A DNA stretch of 64,000 nucleotides from DASZHJ01 sp963735465 (lineage in GTDB: Bacteria; Pseudomonadota; Alphaproteobacteria; ATCC43930; CGMCC-115725): the NCBI GenBank assembly GCA_963735465.1, contig CAVTLA010000002.1:744001-808000 (forward strand), read 5' to 3'. Positions 53,241-62,474 of the stretch are shown here, piece after piece (within the stretch, counting starts at the first letter, position 1; each line of letters opens with the position of its first letter). The position numbers and the translations under genes were made by a program. A model generated the notes under the pieces. It was given only the letters and a program-made list of their open reading frames with translations. It was not told where the DNA came from and did not search any database.

Positions 53241-53468
53241 TCAGTAGCCGCGCGTCGCCATGCAGGTCGTGAAGACCTGGTAGTTGTCGGCCATCCGCTC
53301 CTTGATCCCGCGGATTTCGGACGTCGATTTCTGCGCCGTGTCGATGCATTCGTGGCGCCCGACCTGCAACGGCACCCCGTTGCCGTCGACGGTATTCCAG
53401 TTGTGACCGCTCTGGGTCGAGCATGAGGCGAGCGCAAGCAACAGCGCGGCAAGCACGGCAGTACGCAT
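53241..53468 (-). CDS. small lipoprotein
   Basis: 75 residues: signal peptide with lipobox LASC (Cys16), then a short charged body ending MATRGY; Cys42 and Cys69 might form a disulfide. Not recognised. Lies between the tRNA-Thr and the hemY operon. Confidence 0.7.
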   Translation of the reverse strand: MRTAVLAALLLALASCSTQSGHNWNTVDGNGVPLQVGRHECIDTAQKSTSEIRGIKERMADNYQVFTTCMATRGY

Positions 53469-53585
53469 TTTGAGAGATCCCCTGGCAACTCGGTGGCAAT
53501 CGCCAGAGTCTAAATTACGATTCGCGCGATCCGCAACCGTAAGTTCACCAGGGATCGGTCACAACGTCCTGATAAGATGTCAATA

Positions 53586-55013
53586 TTATGTCGTTGATGT
53601 TGCGGTGACCGGCGCGGCCGCTATCGCTGCAGGAGAACCGATGAGGCCGGCATTGGGCGACGGCCGGGGCACGGATACCGCATTCAGCGGTAGCGGCGGC
53701 ACCCGCCCCGGCAGCCGCCACGCGAAGCTCGCGAAGGACCGGCACTGGGGACAGCGGGCGACCCACCGCGTGCTCTCGGCACCGCAGGTGCCGCAGACAT
53801 AGGTCGCGTCGCCCGCCCCCATCGCGGCCCGGGACAGCCAGCGCCGCGCCAGAGGGCCGTCGCCCCGCTCGCTCTCCTCCACCTCCGCCATCAGGCGGCA
53901 GGCCCGCGCCGGCGGCGGCGGGCCGCTGCCGTCCGCCTCGTCCCGCACGCCGGCGCGGGCGAGATGGCGCCGCGCCTCGCCCCAGAGCCGCGCCGCCAGG
54001 GCCGCTTCCGCCAACATCAGATGGGTCTCGAGGTGATCCGGATTGGTGTCCGCTAGGCGCTGCAGGCGCTTCATCTGCGCCAGCGGCGCCTCCCCCGGCG
54101 CCAGGGAGCGATAGACCTCCGCCAGCGCCGGCTCCGGTGCCAGACGCCACGCCGCCTCGAGGCTGCGCGCCGCCTGGCGCAGGCGACCCGCATCCCGCAG
54201 CAGCGTGCCCTGCCAGACCGCCGCCGGCGCGAAACCGGGGTCCGCGCTCTCCGCCCGCCCGGCGAGCGCCAACGCCGCCGCCGTGTCACCGGCCGCCGCC
54301 GCGGCACGGCTTTGCTCCAGCAGCAGCGCCGCCTCCAGGCGCTTGCCGTCCGCCGCCGGCAGCGCCTTGCGCCGCACCGCCTGGGCGAGCGTCGCCTGGG
54401 CCGCCTTCCACTGTCCCGCCCGCGCCTGCAGCTCGGTGAGGCTGGCGAGCGCCCAGCCGGTCTTCGGCTTGAGACGCCGCGCGCGCTCCGCGAGCTCCAG
54501 CGCGGCGTGGTCGTCGCCCGACTTCATGGCCTGGGTCAGCAGGCCGCGCACGCCCAGGAACTCGGTCTCCGGCCGCTCCAGCATCGCCGAGAAATAGCCC
54601 CGCGCCGCAGTCTCGTCGCCGCCAAGCTGGGCCGCCTGGGCCTGCAGCAGCAGGGTGAGCGGCGGCTCCGAGAGGAGCGCATCCGCCCGGCGCGCCAGAC
54701 GTCGCGCCTCGTCCGCCTCGCCGGCAGCCACCGCGACCATGCCTTGGGTGAGCGCCCGATAGCCGTCGCGCCGCCGCCGCTCCCGCCGCGCCCGAAGGTA
54801 GGCGCCGGGCGCGCCGAGGATGCCGCGCAGGACGCGCACCAGCAGCACCACCACGACTACGACCACGACGGTCGCCACGACCAGCACCGCGACGCTGGTG
54901 TCGATACGCCAGCCGTCCCAGACCAGGGACACGCTGCCCGGCCGGTCGGCCAGGAACACCGCTCCCGCGACCAGGGCCGCGATGAGCACGATACCGGCGA
55001 GAAGCCGCTTCAC
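53586..55013 (-). CDS. hemY: heme biosynthesis protein HemY
   Basis: 475 residues from a GTG that overlaps the mitofilin-like stop. Two N-terminal membrane helices (about residues 3-22 and 40-62), the ARRERRRRDGYRAL segment, then TPR-like repeats (QAQAAQLGGDETAARGYFSAML, PKTGWALASLTELQARAGQW). The C-terminal CGTCGAESTRWVARCPQC zinc-ribbon ending is typical of alphaproteobacterial HemY. It belongs to the late heme-synthesis cluster; its precise role is not established. Confidence 0.87.
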   Translation of the reverse strand: MKRLLAGIVLIAALVAGAVFLADRPGSVSLVWDGWRIDTSVAVLVVATVVVVVVVVLLVRVLRGILGAPGAYLRARRERRRRDGYRALTQGMVAVAAGEADEARRLARRADALLSEPPLTLLLQAQAAQLGGDETAARGYFSAMLERPETEFLGVRGLLTQAMKSGDDHAALELAERARRLKPKTGWALASLTELQARAGQWKAAQATLAQAVRRKALPAADGKRLEAALLLEQSRAAAAAGDTAAALALAGRAESADPGFAPAAVWQGTLLRDAGRLRQAARSLEAAWRLAPEPALAEVYRSLAPGEAPLAQMKRLQRLADTNPDHLETHLMLAEAALAARLWGEARRHLARAGVRDEADGSGPPPPARACRLMAEVEESERGDGPLARRWLSRAAMGAGDATYVCGTCGAESTRWVARCPQCRSFASFAWRLPGRVPPLPLNAVSVPRPSPNAGLIGSPAAIAAAPVTATSTT

Positions 55014-56156
55014 GGCTTGGCCGGCTGATCGCCGAGAAAGCGCCGCGCCAGCGCGGCGTCGAGGGCGGCGACGCCGGTCTCCGCCGCGAGCCGCGCCTGG
55101 GCGTCGGCAAGCCAGGGCTTCGCGGTCTCCGCCGCGGCGCCGTCGAGCTTTTGCATCGCCGCCACCGCCCCCGCGAGATCGCCCGCTTTCAGCGCCGCCT
55201 CGGCCTCCGCAAGCGCGGCCTCGACGCCGCCGCCTTCCGCCGCCGCCCGCGATCCCACGCGCCGCACGCTCACCAGGTTTTTGATCTTCGCCAGCATCTC
55301 GCCGCGCCAGTCGTCGGCGGCGGGCGCCGCCGTGGCGCTGGTGAGTGCCGGTGTCAGCAGCTCCAGCCGCTCGGCGAGCACGGCCAGGCTCGGCACGCCC
55401 CGCGCCGCGCGAGCCTGCAACGGCGTGAGCGCCGCCAGTGCCTCGGGCCGGTCCCGCGCCAGCGCCATCGCCGTGGCGAGCTCGACCTCGTAGGGCCGCG
55501 AGGTCTGGATCGCCTGATGCAGGTGATCGACGGCCAGCAGCAGCGCCGCGTCGGTGCGATCGGGGCTCTGGGCCTGGGTGGTCTGCACCTTGCTCAGCGC
55601 CTGGGCCTGATCGTCCAGGCGATGGGCGAGCGCCTGGGTCTCGCTCTCCAGGGACTTGGTCGCGGCCACGGCGGCGTCGTTGCCGGACGTCGTATCCAGA
55701 ACTCGCGATGCGCTGCTCCAGAATCGCCAGGCGATCGGCGAGCTGACCCATGATCTGCGACTGCTGGGCCGCCTGCTGCGCGTCGCGCGGTGTCGCAGCG
55801 GCGGGACCGCGCGCCTCCACGCTGGCAAGGCGCTGCTCGGCGGCGGCAAGACGCAGGCGGGTCTTGTCCGCTTCGGCGAGGCGGTCTTGCAGGGAGTCAA
55901 TCTTCGCCTGCAGCGCGGCCACGTCGCCGCCGCCGGTGCCGCTGCCGAAACGCGGCGCCCAATAGGGCGCGCTCGCCAGCGCCGCGACCAGCGCCACGTT
56001 GAGCAGCACGAGCGCCGCGACGAGGCGGCGCGTCCGCGACGTACCGTCGGCTGTGGTCGCCGGCGTCGGCGTCTCGGCGGCGGTCGTGCCGGCGGCGGCG
56101 ACGGTTTCCGCCGGCGTGACGACGGTGCCCTCGATCTCGATGTGGCGATCGCTCAT
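55010..56156 (-). pseudogene. mitofilin-like (COG4223) membrane protein (frameshifted)
   Basis: N-terminal part: a Thr/Ala-rich tail, one membrane helix (about 46-64), then a coiled coil (ALQAKIDSLQDRLAEADKTRLRL). The frame changes near 55690-55705 in the coiled-coil region; the other frame continues ALAHRLDDQAQALSKVQ to the end at 55010. Removing one base gives about 380 residues. Inner-membrane protein between hemD and hemY, a conserved alphaproteobacterial order; eukaryotic mitofilin is a distant relative. Confidence 0.85.
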
Positions 56157-56160
56157 GACG

Positions 56161-56910
56161 TCACTGATCCCGTTGTCCAGCCGGCGCGATCGCGAGGCGC
56201 TCCAGCGCCTCCAGCAAGGCCTGCTCCGTCGGCTCGTCCGCCACCGCCACGCGATGCCACGGCAGCGGCGCCAGCGCCGCCGCCACCGCCGCGCTCAGCG
56301 CCACCGCGGCCATACCGGCGCAGGCGGCCTGCACCCCGGCAGCGGCGGCGAGCCTAACAAAGGTGCCGGTGGTGCGGGGAGAGAAAAAGAGCGCCGCGTC
56401 GAGTCGCTGAGATCGAAAGGCCGACAGCACCGCCGGACTCATCGCCGTCGCCGCCTCCGCGCGGTAGAGCGCCACCGGACGGACGAGGAACCCCGTCGTC
56501 GCCAGCGTGCCCGCGAGATCGCCGGCCACGTCGTGGCCGCTGCCGTGCACCAGCGCACCGTCGCCGGGCTTGAGACGCGCGGCCACCAGCGCGGCGAGGC
56601 TCGCGACATCACCGCCCGCGCTCTCCACCGCCCTGAAGCCGGCGGCGCGGGCCGCGTTGGCGCTGGCGTCGCCCACGGCGAAAACCGGGAGATCGCGGCG
56701 AGGACTCGCGGCGGCAAAGGCGTCGACGCCATTGGCGCTGGTGAAGAGCACTGCCCTGGCGCCTTCCAACTCTCGATCAAGACGGCCGGCCGTGTCGGGA
56801 TCGCGGAGGATGGTGAGGAGCGGCTCGATCGTCACCTCGTGCCCGCGCGCGGCGAGGCGCGTCGCGAGTGCCGCCGCGGCCGCCGCCGGCCGGGTGACGA
56901 GAACCCTCAC
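56161..56910 (-). CDS. hemD: uroporphyrinogen-III synthase
   Basis: 249 residues. HemD cyclises hydroxymethylbilane with inversion of ring D to form uroporphyrinogen III. Divergent family; recognisable segments are VLVTRPAAAAAALATRLAARGHEV, VLFTSANGVDAFA, FAVGDASANAARAAGF and ALFFSPRTTGTFVRL. It overlaps hemC by 4 bp (ATGA), as expected for sequential enzymes. Confidence 0.92.
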   Translation of the reverse strand: MRVLVTRPAAAAAALATRLAARGHEVTIEPLLTILRDPDTAGRLDRELEGARAVLFTSANGVDAFAAASPRRDLPVFAVGDASANAARAAGFRAVESAGGDVASLAALVAARLKPGDGALVHGSGHDVAGDLAGTLATTGFLVRPVALYRAEAATAMSPAVLSAFRSQRLDAALFFSPRTTGTFVRLAAAAGVQAACAGMAAVALSAAVAAALAPLPWHRVAVADEPTEQALLEALERLAIAPAGQRDQ

Positions 56911-57860
56911 ACCGGCGTTCCCTCTGGGATCGGCAGATCGAAGAAGCCGGGGCCGGCCTCGGCGCGAAGCTGTGTTCCCGCGTCACGACCGAGCGCCGCC
57001 GCATCGGCGACGGCGCCGCTGCGCGTCGCCTCGTGGCACCTTGTGCCGTCGGGCTGGATGATGCGCGCGCGCAGCGTCAGCCGGCCGCCGTCGATCTCCG
57101 CCAGCGCCGCGATCGGCGTGCGGCAGGAGCCGTCGAGAGCCGCGAGAAGCGTGCGCTCCGCCGTCGCTTGCGCCGCTGTTGCGGGATCGTCGATGCCGGC
57201 GAGATAGCGGAGCGTCCGCGTGTCGCCCACGCGCGTCTCCACCGCGATGATGCCCTGGGCCGGCGCCGGCAGCATGAGATCGTCGGGCAGGATCTCGGCG
57301 ATCACGTGCTCGAGGCCGAGGCGCAGGAGGCCGGCGACCGCCAGCAAGGTGCCGTCGACGCGGCCCTCCTCCATCTTACGGAGCCGCGTCTCCACATTGC
57401 CGCGGATCGGCACCACGCGCAGATCGGGCCGCGCGCGCAGGATCTGCGCCTGGCGGCGGAGCGCCGCCGATCCCAGCACCGCGCCCTTGGGCAGGTCGAG
57501 AAACCGGGTGTTCCCTCGGGAGACGAAGGCATCCCGGGGATCGGCGCGCGGCAGGTGGCAGGTGATGGCGAGGCCAGGCGGCAGCACCGTCGCCATGTCC
57601 TTGAGGGAGTGCACGGCGAGATCGATCGTCTCCGCCAGGAGCGCGGCCTCGATCTCCTTGGTGAAGAGGCCCTTGCCGCCGATCGCCGCCAGGGTGCGGT
57701 TGGTGACGCTGTCGCCGGTGGTCTTGATCACCACGATCTCCACCGCGTCCGGCGCCGCGAGCTCGGGATGCGCGGTGGCAAGACGCGCCTCCACTTCGCG
57801 CGCCTGGATCAGCGCCAGGGGGCTGCCGCGGGTACCGATGCGCAGGAGGGGCGTCGCCAT
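56907..57860 (-). CDS. hemC: hydroxymethylbilane synthase (porphobilinogen deaminase)
   Basis: 317 residues. Polymerises four porphobilinogen molecules. Signatures: IGTRGSPLALIQAREVEARL, LAVHSLKDMATVLPPGL, IRGNVETRLRKM and the dipyrromethane cofactor Cys in LDGSCRTPIAALA. The ATG at 57860 was chosen because MATPLLRIGTRGSPLAL matches the usual start. Divergent from tsaD (93 bp apart). Confidence 0.97.
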   Translation of the reverse strand: MATPLLRIGTRGSPLALIQAREVEARLATAHPELAAPDAVEIVVIKTTGDSVTNRTLAAIGGKGLFTKEIEAALLAETIDLAVHSLKDMATVLPPGLAITCHLPRADPRDAFVSRGNTRFLDLPKGAVLGSAALRRQAQILRARPDLRVVPIRGNVETRLRKMEEGRVDGTLLAVAGLLRLGLEHVIAEILPDDLMLPAPAQGIIAVETRVGDTRTLRYLAGIDDPATAAQATAERTLLAALDGSCRTPIAALAEIDGGRLTLRARIIQPDGTRCHEATRSGAVADAAALGRDAGTQLRAEAGPGFFDLPIPEGTPV

Positions 57861-57953
57861 CGCCTCTCTATTAGGCGGTCGCGCGGCGCAAGGGAAGAGC
57901 GCGGGGGAGCCGCGCATTGCCGCAGGGAACGGTGGCGGCTATGGTCCCGCGCC

Positions 57954-59015
57954 ATGCTGATCCTGGGCATCGAGACGAGCTGCGACGAGACTGCGGTGGC
58001 GGTCGTGGGCGACGCGCATCCGCGCATCCGCTCGAGCCTCGTGCTGTCCCAGACCGCGGAGCACCGGCCTTTCGGCGGCGTCGTGCCGGAGATCGCCGCC
58101 CGCTCCCACCTCGCCCATCTCGACCGCCTGACCACCGAGGCGCTGGCCGCGGCCGGCGTCGGATTCGAGGCGCTGGACGGCATCGCCGTCACCGGCGGAC
58201 CCGGCCTCATCGGCGGCGTGATGGTGGGCGTGATGCTGGCGAAGGCGGTGGCGCTCGCCCGCAAGCTGCCCTTCCTCGCGGTCAATCACCTGGAGGGCCA
58301 CGCGCTCACCGCGCGGCTCACCGACGACGTGCCGTTTCCCTATCTGCTGCTGCTGGTCTCCGGCGGCCATTGCCAGCTCCTGGCGGTGGAGGGGATCGGG
58401 CGCTACCGCCGCCTCGGCACCACCGTGGACGACGCGGCGGGCGAATGCTTCGACAAGGGCGCGAAGCTCCTGGGCCTGGGCTTCCCCGGCGGCCCCGCGA
58501 TCGAGCGCGCGGCGGCCGGCGGCAATGCCGGCCGCTTCCCGCTGCCGCGGCCCCTCAAGGGACGGCCCGGCTGCAACTTCTCCTTCTCCGGCCTGAAGAC
58601 GGCACTCCGCGAGACGGTGGCGGCGCGCGGCGGGACGGTGGCGTTGACGCCGCAGGACGTGGCGGATCTCGCCGCCGGCCTGCAGGCGGCGATCGGCGAC
58701 TGTCTCGTCGACCGCACCGGCCATGCGATCGCGGAATTCGCGGCGCGGCACCGCGGCGGGCCGCTCGTGGTAGCCGGCGGCGTCGCCGCCAATCGCGCGC
58801 TGCGGACGCAGCTCGCGAACCTCGCCGCGCAGCACGGTCTTGCCTTCGCGGCACCGCCGCCGGAACTCTGCACCGACAACGGCGCGATGATCGCCTGGGC
58901 CGGGCTCGAGCGCCTGCGCGCGGGCCTCGTCGACGGCCTCGATTTCGCGCCCCGGCCGCGCTGGCCCCTCGATCCCAGCGCGCCGCGGGTCACCGGAGCC
59001 GGCGTCAAGGCATGA
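57954..59015 (+). CDS. tsaD: tRNA N6-adenosine threonylcarbamoyltransferase TsaD
   Basis: 353 residues. Transfers threonylcarbamoyl to A37 of ANN-decoding tRNAs with TsaB/TsaE. Signatures: LGIETSCDETAVAV, the metal-binding NHLEGHA, LVSGGHCQLL, and VAGGVAANRALR. Its stop overlaps the S26 peptidase-like start by 4 bp. Commonly next to hemC and gpsA in alphaproteobacteria; here two genes separate it from gpsA. Confidence 0.97.
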   Translation: MLILGIETSCDETAVAVVGDAHPRIRSSLVLSQTAEHRPFGGVVPEIAARSHLAHLDRLTTEALAAAGVGFEALDGIAVTGGPGLIGGVMVGVMLAKAVALARKLPFLAVNHLEGHALTARLTDDVPFPYLLLLVSGGHCQLLAVEGIGRYRRLGTTVDDAAGECFDKGAKLLGLGFPGGPAIERAAAGGNAGRFPLPRPLKGRPGCNFSFSGLKTALRETVAARGGTVALTPQDVADLAAGLQAAIGDCLVDRTGHAIAEFAARHRGGPLVVAGGVAANRALRTQLANLAAQHGLAFAAPPPELCTDNGAMIAWAGLERLRAGLVDGLDFAPRPRWPLDPSAPRVTGAGVKA

Positions 59016-59686
59016 GCCGCGAGCAGAGCTGGCTCGGAACCGCGACGGTGCTCACCGCGGTCGCTGTGATCGTCGTCGGTGTCGTGCTCTGGAATTTTCT
59101 CGACCGCGGCGGCTGCGTGCCGGCGACGCCGGCGGTGTTCTCCCGCGTCTATCACGTCGAGAGCCCTTCGATGTCGCCGACGATCCTGCCGGGGGAATGG
59201 ATCTGGGCCCGCCGCCGCTACTACTGCACGATCGACCCGCAGCGCGGCGCGCTCGCCATAGTTGCGCTCGCAGGCGCGGACAGCGGCTATCTGGTGGCGC
59301 GGATCGTGGGCCTTCCCGGCGACCGCGTGCAGGTCAAGGACGGGCGCCTCGCCATCAATGGCGAGCCGGTCGCCCAGGAGTGGATCCAGAGCGAGATGCG
59401 CGACGACGGCGAGGGGGCGCCGCGTCACGTCAGCCTGTTCGCCGAAAGCCTTCCCCGCGGTCCGCGCTACCGCGTTCGCATCGAGGATCCCCACGCCGCG
59501 ATAGAAAACACCGCGGAGATCGTGGTGCCCGCAGACAGCTATTTCGTGCTGGGCGACAACCGCGACCGCTCCCCGGACAGCCGATCGCCAAAGATCGGCC
59601 TCGTCCCCCGCGCCGCCATCGTCGATCGGCCGGTGTGGATCCTCTGGGGCGAGACCTGGAACAGGGTCATCCGCCGCGTCCAGTAG
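59012..59686 (+). CDS. signal peptidase I-like (S26) protein, catalytic Lys missing
   Basis: 224 residues. One N-terminal helix (about 12-30), then the S26 fold: ESPSMSPTILPGEWI with the nucleophile Ser53 position, VARIVGLPGDRVQVKDGRLAINGEPV and VLGDNRDRSPDSR (box E). In signal peptidase I the residue before R in -K-R-x-V-G-LPGD is the general base Lys; here it is Ala96 (V-A-R-I-V-G). It may be inactive or use another base; a housekeeping lepB probably exists elsewhere. Confidence 0.85.
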   Translation: MSREQSWLGTATVLTAVAVIVVGVVLWNFLDRGGCVPATPAVFSRVYHVESPSMSPTILPGEWIWARRRYYCTIDPQRGALAIVALAGADSGYLVARIVGLPGDRVQVKDGRLAINGEPVAQEWIQSEMRDDGEGAPRHVSLFAESLPRGPRYRVRIEDPHAAIENTAEIVVPADSYFVLGDNRDRSPDSRSPKIGLVPRAAIVDRPVWILWGETWNRVIRRVQ

Positions 59687-59784
59687 AGAGCCGCTCGCTG
59701 GCCCGTGAGTGGCGCCGCAGATGCAAGCCTGCTAAAGTTTATTGCTGATCACGCGATAAATCATAACCAACCGGGGGAAACACT

Positions 59785-60312
59785 ATGCGTAGCATCGGTA
59801 TCGGACTCACTTCCGCGATCATTTGCGCCAGCGTTCTGCTCGGCGGCGTGGCGCAGGCGCAGACGGCGCCGGCGGCGCCCGACGCGGTGCCGGAGAATCT
59901 GCCGTTCGACATTCCCTATGGCGCGCCGATCACCATCGAGCACGCCAAGAAAGTCGCCGGCGCCGCCGAGGCGGAGTGCCGCAAGCACAATTGGAAGATG
60001 GCGATCACCATCGTCGATCCCAGCGGCGGCCTGGTGTTTTTCGAGAAGATGGACGGGACCCAGAACGGGTCGGTCGCGATCTCCGAGCACAAGGCCCGCG
60101 CCGCCGCCATCTTCCGCCGCGAGACCAAGGCGTTCGAGGATCTCATCAACAAGGGCACGATGTACGTGACCACACTCGACGGCATGATCGGCTCGCGCGG
60201 CGGCATTCCCCTGGTGGAGAAGGGCAAGATCATCGGCGCCATCGGCGTCAGCGGCGGCGCCGGTGCCCAGGATCTGGTCTGCGCCCAGGCCGGCGCCGAC
60301 ACGGTGAAGTAG
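59785..60312 (+). CDS. HbpS/GlcG-family heme-binding-like protein
   Basis: 175 residues. Signal peptide (about 1-25), then the GlcG/HbpS (DUF336) domain: KKVAGAAEAECRKHNWKMAITIVDPSGGLVFFEKMDGT, KARAAAIFRRETKAFE, and GGIPLVEKGKIIGAIGVSGG. Secreted relatives bind heme or act in redox sensing. GGGGGAAAC precedes the ATG. It lies between the S26 gene and gpsA. Confidence 0.85.
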   Translation: MRSIGIGLTSAIICASVLLGGVAQAQTAPAAPDAVPENLPFDIPYGAPITIEHAKKVAGAAEAECRKHNWKMAITIVDPSGGLVFFEKMDGTQNGSVAISEHKARAAAIFRRETKAFEDLINKGTMYVTTLDGMIGSRGGIPLVEKGKIIGAIGVSGGAGAQDLVCAQAGADTVK

Positions 60313-60347
60313 CCGACCTATTCGACCTGCTTCGACTCAACGATAAC

Positions 60348-60371
60348 CCCGCGGCGCCCTTGCGCCGCGGG
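60348..60371 (+). terminator. strong GC hairpin after the HbpS/GlcG-like gene
   Basis: Perfect 10-bp arms CCCGCGGCGC / GCGCCGCGGG with a CCTT loop, 36 nt after the stop; no U-tract. Confidence 0.45.
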
Positions 60372-60418
60372 CGGGGCCGTGCTTCATCGGGCACCTCGAT
60401 GGATAGTCCGAGGCAGCA

Positions 60419-61447
60419 GTGGCCCGCGCGGTGAAACGCCCCGGCATCAAGCGGATCGGCATCGTGGGCGGCGGCGCCTGGGGCACCGCGCTGGCGCTGG
60501 TGGCGCTGCGCGCCGGCCGCACGCCCCTGCTCTGGGCGCGCGAGGCCGAGGTGGTGGACGCCATCAACGGCGGCCATGAGAACCGCCTTTTCCTGCCCGG
60601 CATCGCGCTCGATCCCGCGCTCCGCGCCACCGCCGATCTCGCCGAGGTGGCGGCGACGGACCTGCTGCTGCTGGCGACGCCGACGCAGCATCTGCGCGCG
60701 GTCGCGACGGCCCTGGCGCCGCATCTGGCGCCGGCCACGCCCATCGTGCTCTGCGCCAAGGGTATCGAGGAGGGCACCGGCGCGCTCCTGAGCGAGGTGG
60801 CGGCGGCGACGCTGCCAAGCTCGCCCATGGCGGTGCTGTCGGGCCCGACCTTCGCCGCCGAGGTGGCCCGCGACCTGCCGACCGCGATTACGCTGGCCAC
60901 ATCGGATGCGGAACTCGGCCAGCAGCTGGTGCAGAGCCTGGGGAGCCGCGCCTTCCGACCCTATCTCAGCAACGACGTGGCCGGCGCCGAGGTCGGCGGC
61001 GCGATCAAGAACGTGATCGCCATCGCCTGCGGCATCGTCATGGGGCGGAAGCTCGGCGACAACGCGCGGGCCGCCCTCATCACCCGCGGCCTCGCCGAGA
61101 TGGCGCGGCTCGCGCTGGCCAAGGGCGGCCGGGCCGAGACGCTGATGGGGCTCTCCGGCCTCGGTGACCTCACCCTCACGTGCACCGGCCTCGCGTCCCG
61201 CAATCATTCGCTCGGCGTGGCCCTTGGCGAGGGCCGGAGCCTGGCGGAGATTCTCGCGAGTCGCCGCTCGGTGGCGGAGGGGGTCTCCTCCTCGAGAGCC
61301 GCCGCCGCGCTGGCCCAACGCCTCGCCATCGAGATGCCCATCGTCGCGGCGGTGGAGGCGATTTTGCACCGTGGCGCGGGCATCGACGCGGTGGTGGAGG
61401 GTCTGCTCTCGCGTCCGTTCCGCCCCGAGGCTGTGACCCCAAGTTAA
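60419..61447 (+). CDS. gpsA: NAD(P)-dependent glycerol-3-phosphate dehydrogenase
   Basis: 342 residues from a GTG. Reduces dihydroxyacetone phosphate to sn-glycerol-3-phosphate for phospholipids. Signatures: IGIVGGGAWGTALALVAL, LCAKGIEEGTG, LSGPTFAAEVARDLPTA, the catalytic Lys in GGAIKNVIAIACG, and GLSGLGDLTLTC. Cytosolic. Confidence 0.96.
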   Translation: MARAVKRPGIKRIGIVGGGAWGTALALVALRAGRTPLLWAREAEVVDAINGGHENRLFLPGIALDPALRATADLAEVAATDLLLLATPTQHLRAVATALAPHLAPATPIVLCAKGIEEGTGALLSEVAAATLPSSPMAVLSGPTFAAEVARDLPTAITLATSDAELGQQLVQSLGSRAFRPYLSNDVAGAEVGGAIKNVIAIACGIVMGRKLGDNARAALITRGLAEMARLALAKGGRAETLMGLSGLGDLTLTCTGLASRNHSLGVALGEGRSLAEILASRRSVAEGVSSSRAAAALAQRLAIEMPIVAAVEAILHRGAGIDAVVEGLLSRPFRPEAVTPS

Positions 61448-61613
61448 CAAGATTTGGTAAGCAATATGTAATAGAACGCAAAATCTGGTGACAGTCGATC
61501 CCCTCGGGGATATGGTTTTGCAAGTGACGAGTCGCGCTCGCTTCTCATCCCAGATACCGGGTCCACAGGAGATCCGCCCAGGTTTGCGCACCGCACCAAG
61601 GCTTCCCGATCCA

Positions 61614-61646
61614 AACGCCTCCCGGCCCGCCGGGGGGCGTTTTTTG
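61614..61646 (+). terminator. intrinsic terminator
   Basis: Stem AACGCC-T-CCCGG / CCGGG-G-GGCGTT with a CCCG loop and a TTTTTT tail, between gpsA and the phoH-like gene. It would end upstream transcription or act as an attenuator before phoH. Confidence 0.85.
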
Positions 61647-61687
61647 TTGCCGTCATCCCGCCCCAACCCACAGGAGGACCCCCGCAC

Positions 61688-62428
61688 ATGGCCAAGCGTT
61701 CGCGCGACATCGCTCATGCCCGTATGCAAGAGGCCACCGTCGAGCCGCTGTTCCGCTCGACCTGGCATCCGCTTGCGGGGGAGCGCGATCACGGGCGAGA
61801 GCAAAGCTATGTCCGGACGGTCCGGCCGCAGAGCGAGGCCCAGCGGGCGCTGGTCGCGGCGATGGAGGCCCACCACCTGACCCTGGCGCTGGGGCCCGCG
61901 GGCACCGGCAAGACCTATCTCGCCGTCGCCGCCGCCGTGACGGCCCTGGAGGCCGGCCGTGTCGGCCGCATCGTGCTGACCCGGCCCGCGGTCGAGGCCG
62001 GCGAGAATCTGGGCTTCCTCCCCGGCGACCTCATCGACAAGCTCGCCCCCTATCTCCGGCCGCTCTATGACGCCCTCAACGAGCGCCTCGGCGGCAAGCG
62101 CGTGCGCCAGCTCATGAGCGAGGGCGCGATCGAGATCGCGCCGATCGCCTACATGCGCGGCCGCACCCTCAACAACGCCTTCGTGGTGGTGGACGAGGCG
62201 CAGAACTGCACCTACGCCCAGATCAAGATGGTGCTGACGCGACTGGGCTGGCATTCCACCATGGTGGTGACCGGCGATCCCGACCAGACCGACCTGCTGG
62301 AAGGGCTCTCCGGCTTCGCCGACGTGGCGCGCCGGCTCGAGGCGATCGCCAACGTGGCGGTGGTCCGCCTCGGCGAGCGCGACATCGTCCGCCATCCCCT
62401 GGTCGCGGAGATGCTGGGCGTGCTCTGA
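61688..62428 (+). CDS. phoH: PhoH family P-loop ATPase
   Basis: 246 residues. Walker A LGPAGTGKTYLAVAAAV, VLTRPAVEAGENLGFLPGDL, Walker B VVVDEAQNCT, and TGDPDQTDL, the set typical of PhoH/YlaK-type ATPases implicated in RNA metabolism. GAGGACC precedes the ATG, 42 bp after the terminator. Confidence 0.92.
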   Translation: MAKRSRDIAHARMQEATVEPLFRSTWHPLAGERDHGREQSYVRTVRPQSEAQRALVAAMEAHHLTLALGPAGTGKTYLAVAAAVTALEAGRVGRIVLTRPAVEAGENLGFLPGDLIDKLAPYLRPLYDALNERLGGKRVRQLMSEGAIEIAPIAYMRGRTLNNAFVVVDEAQNCTYAQIKMVLTRLGWHSTMVVTGDPDQTDLLEGLSGFADVARRLEAIANVAVVRLGERDIVRHPLVAEMLGVL

Positions 62429-62474
62429 ACCGTCGGGCTTTGCAGAAGGCGGCGCCTTCGCTAAGAAGGCGCTG

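Noticed and set aside
53586..56156. One 856-residue fused protein
   Set aside because: The frame joins the mitofilin-like N-terminus to HemY only because a frameshift keeps the shadow open; the real HemY start (GTG 55013) and the other frame explain it.
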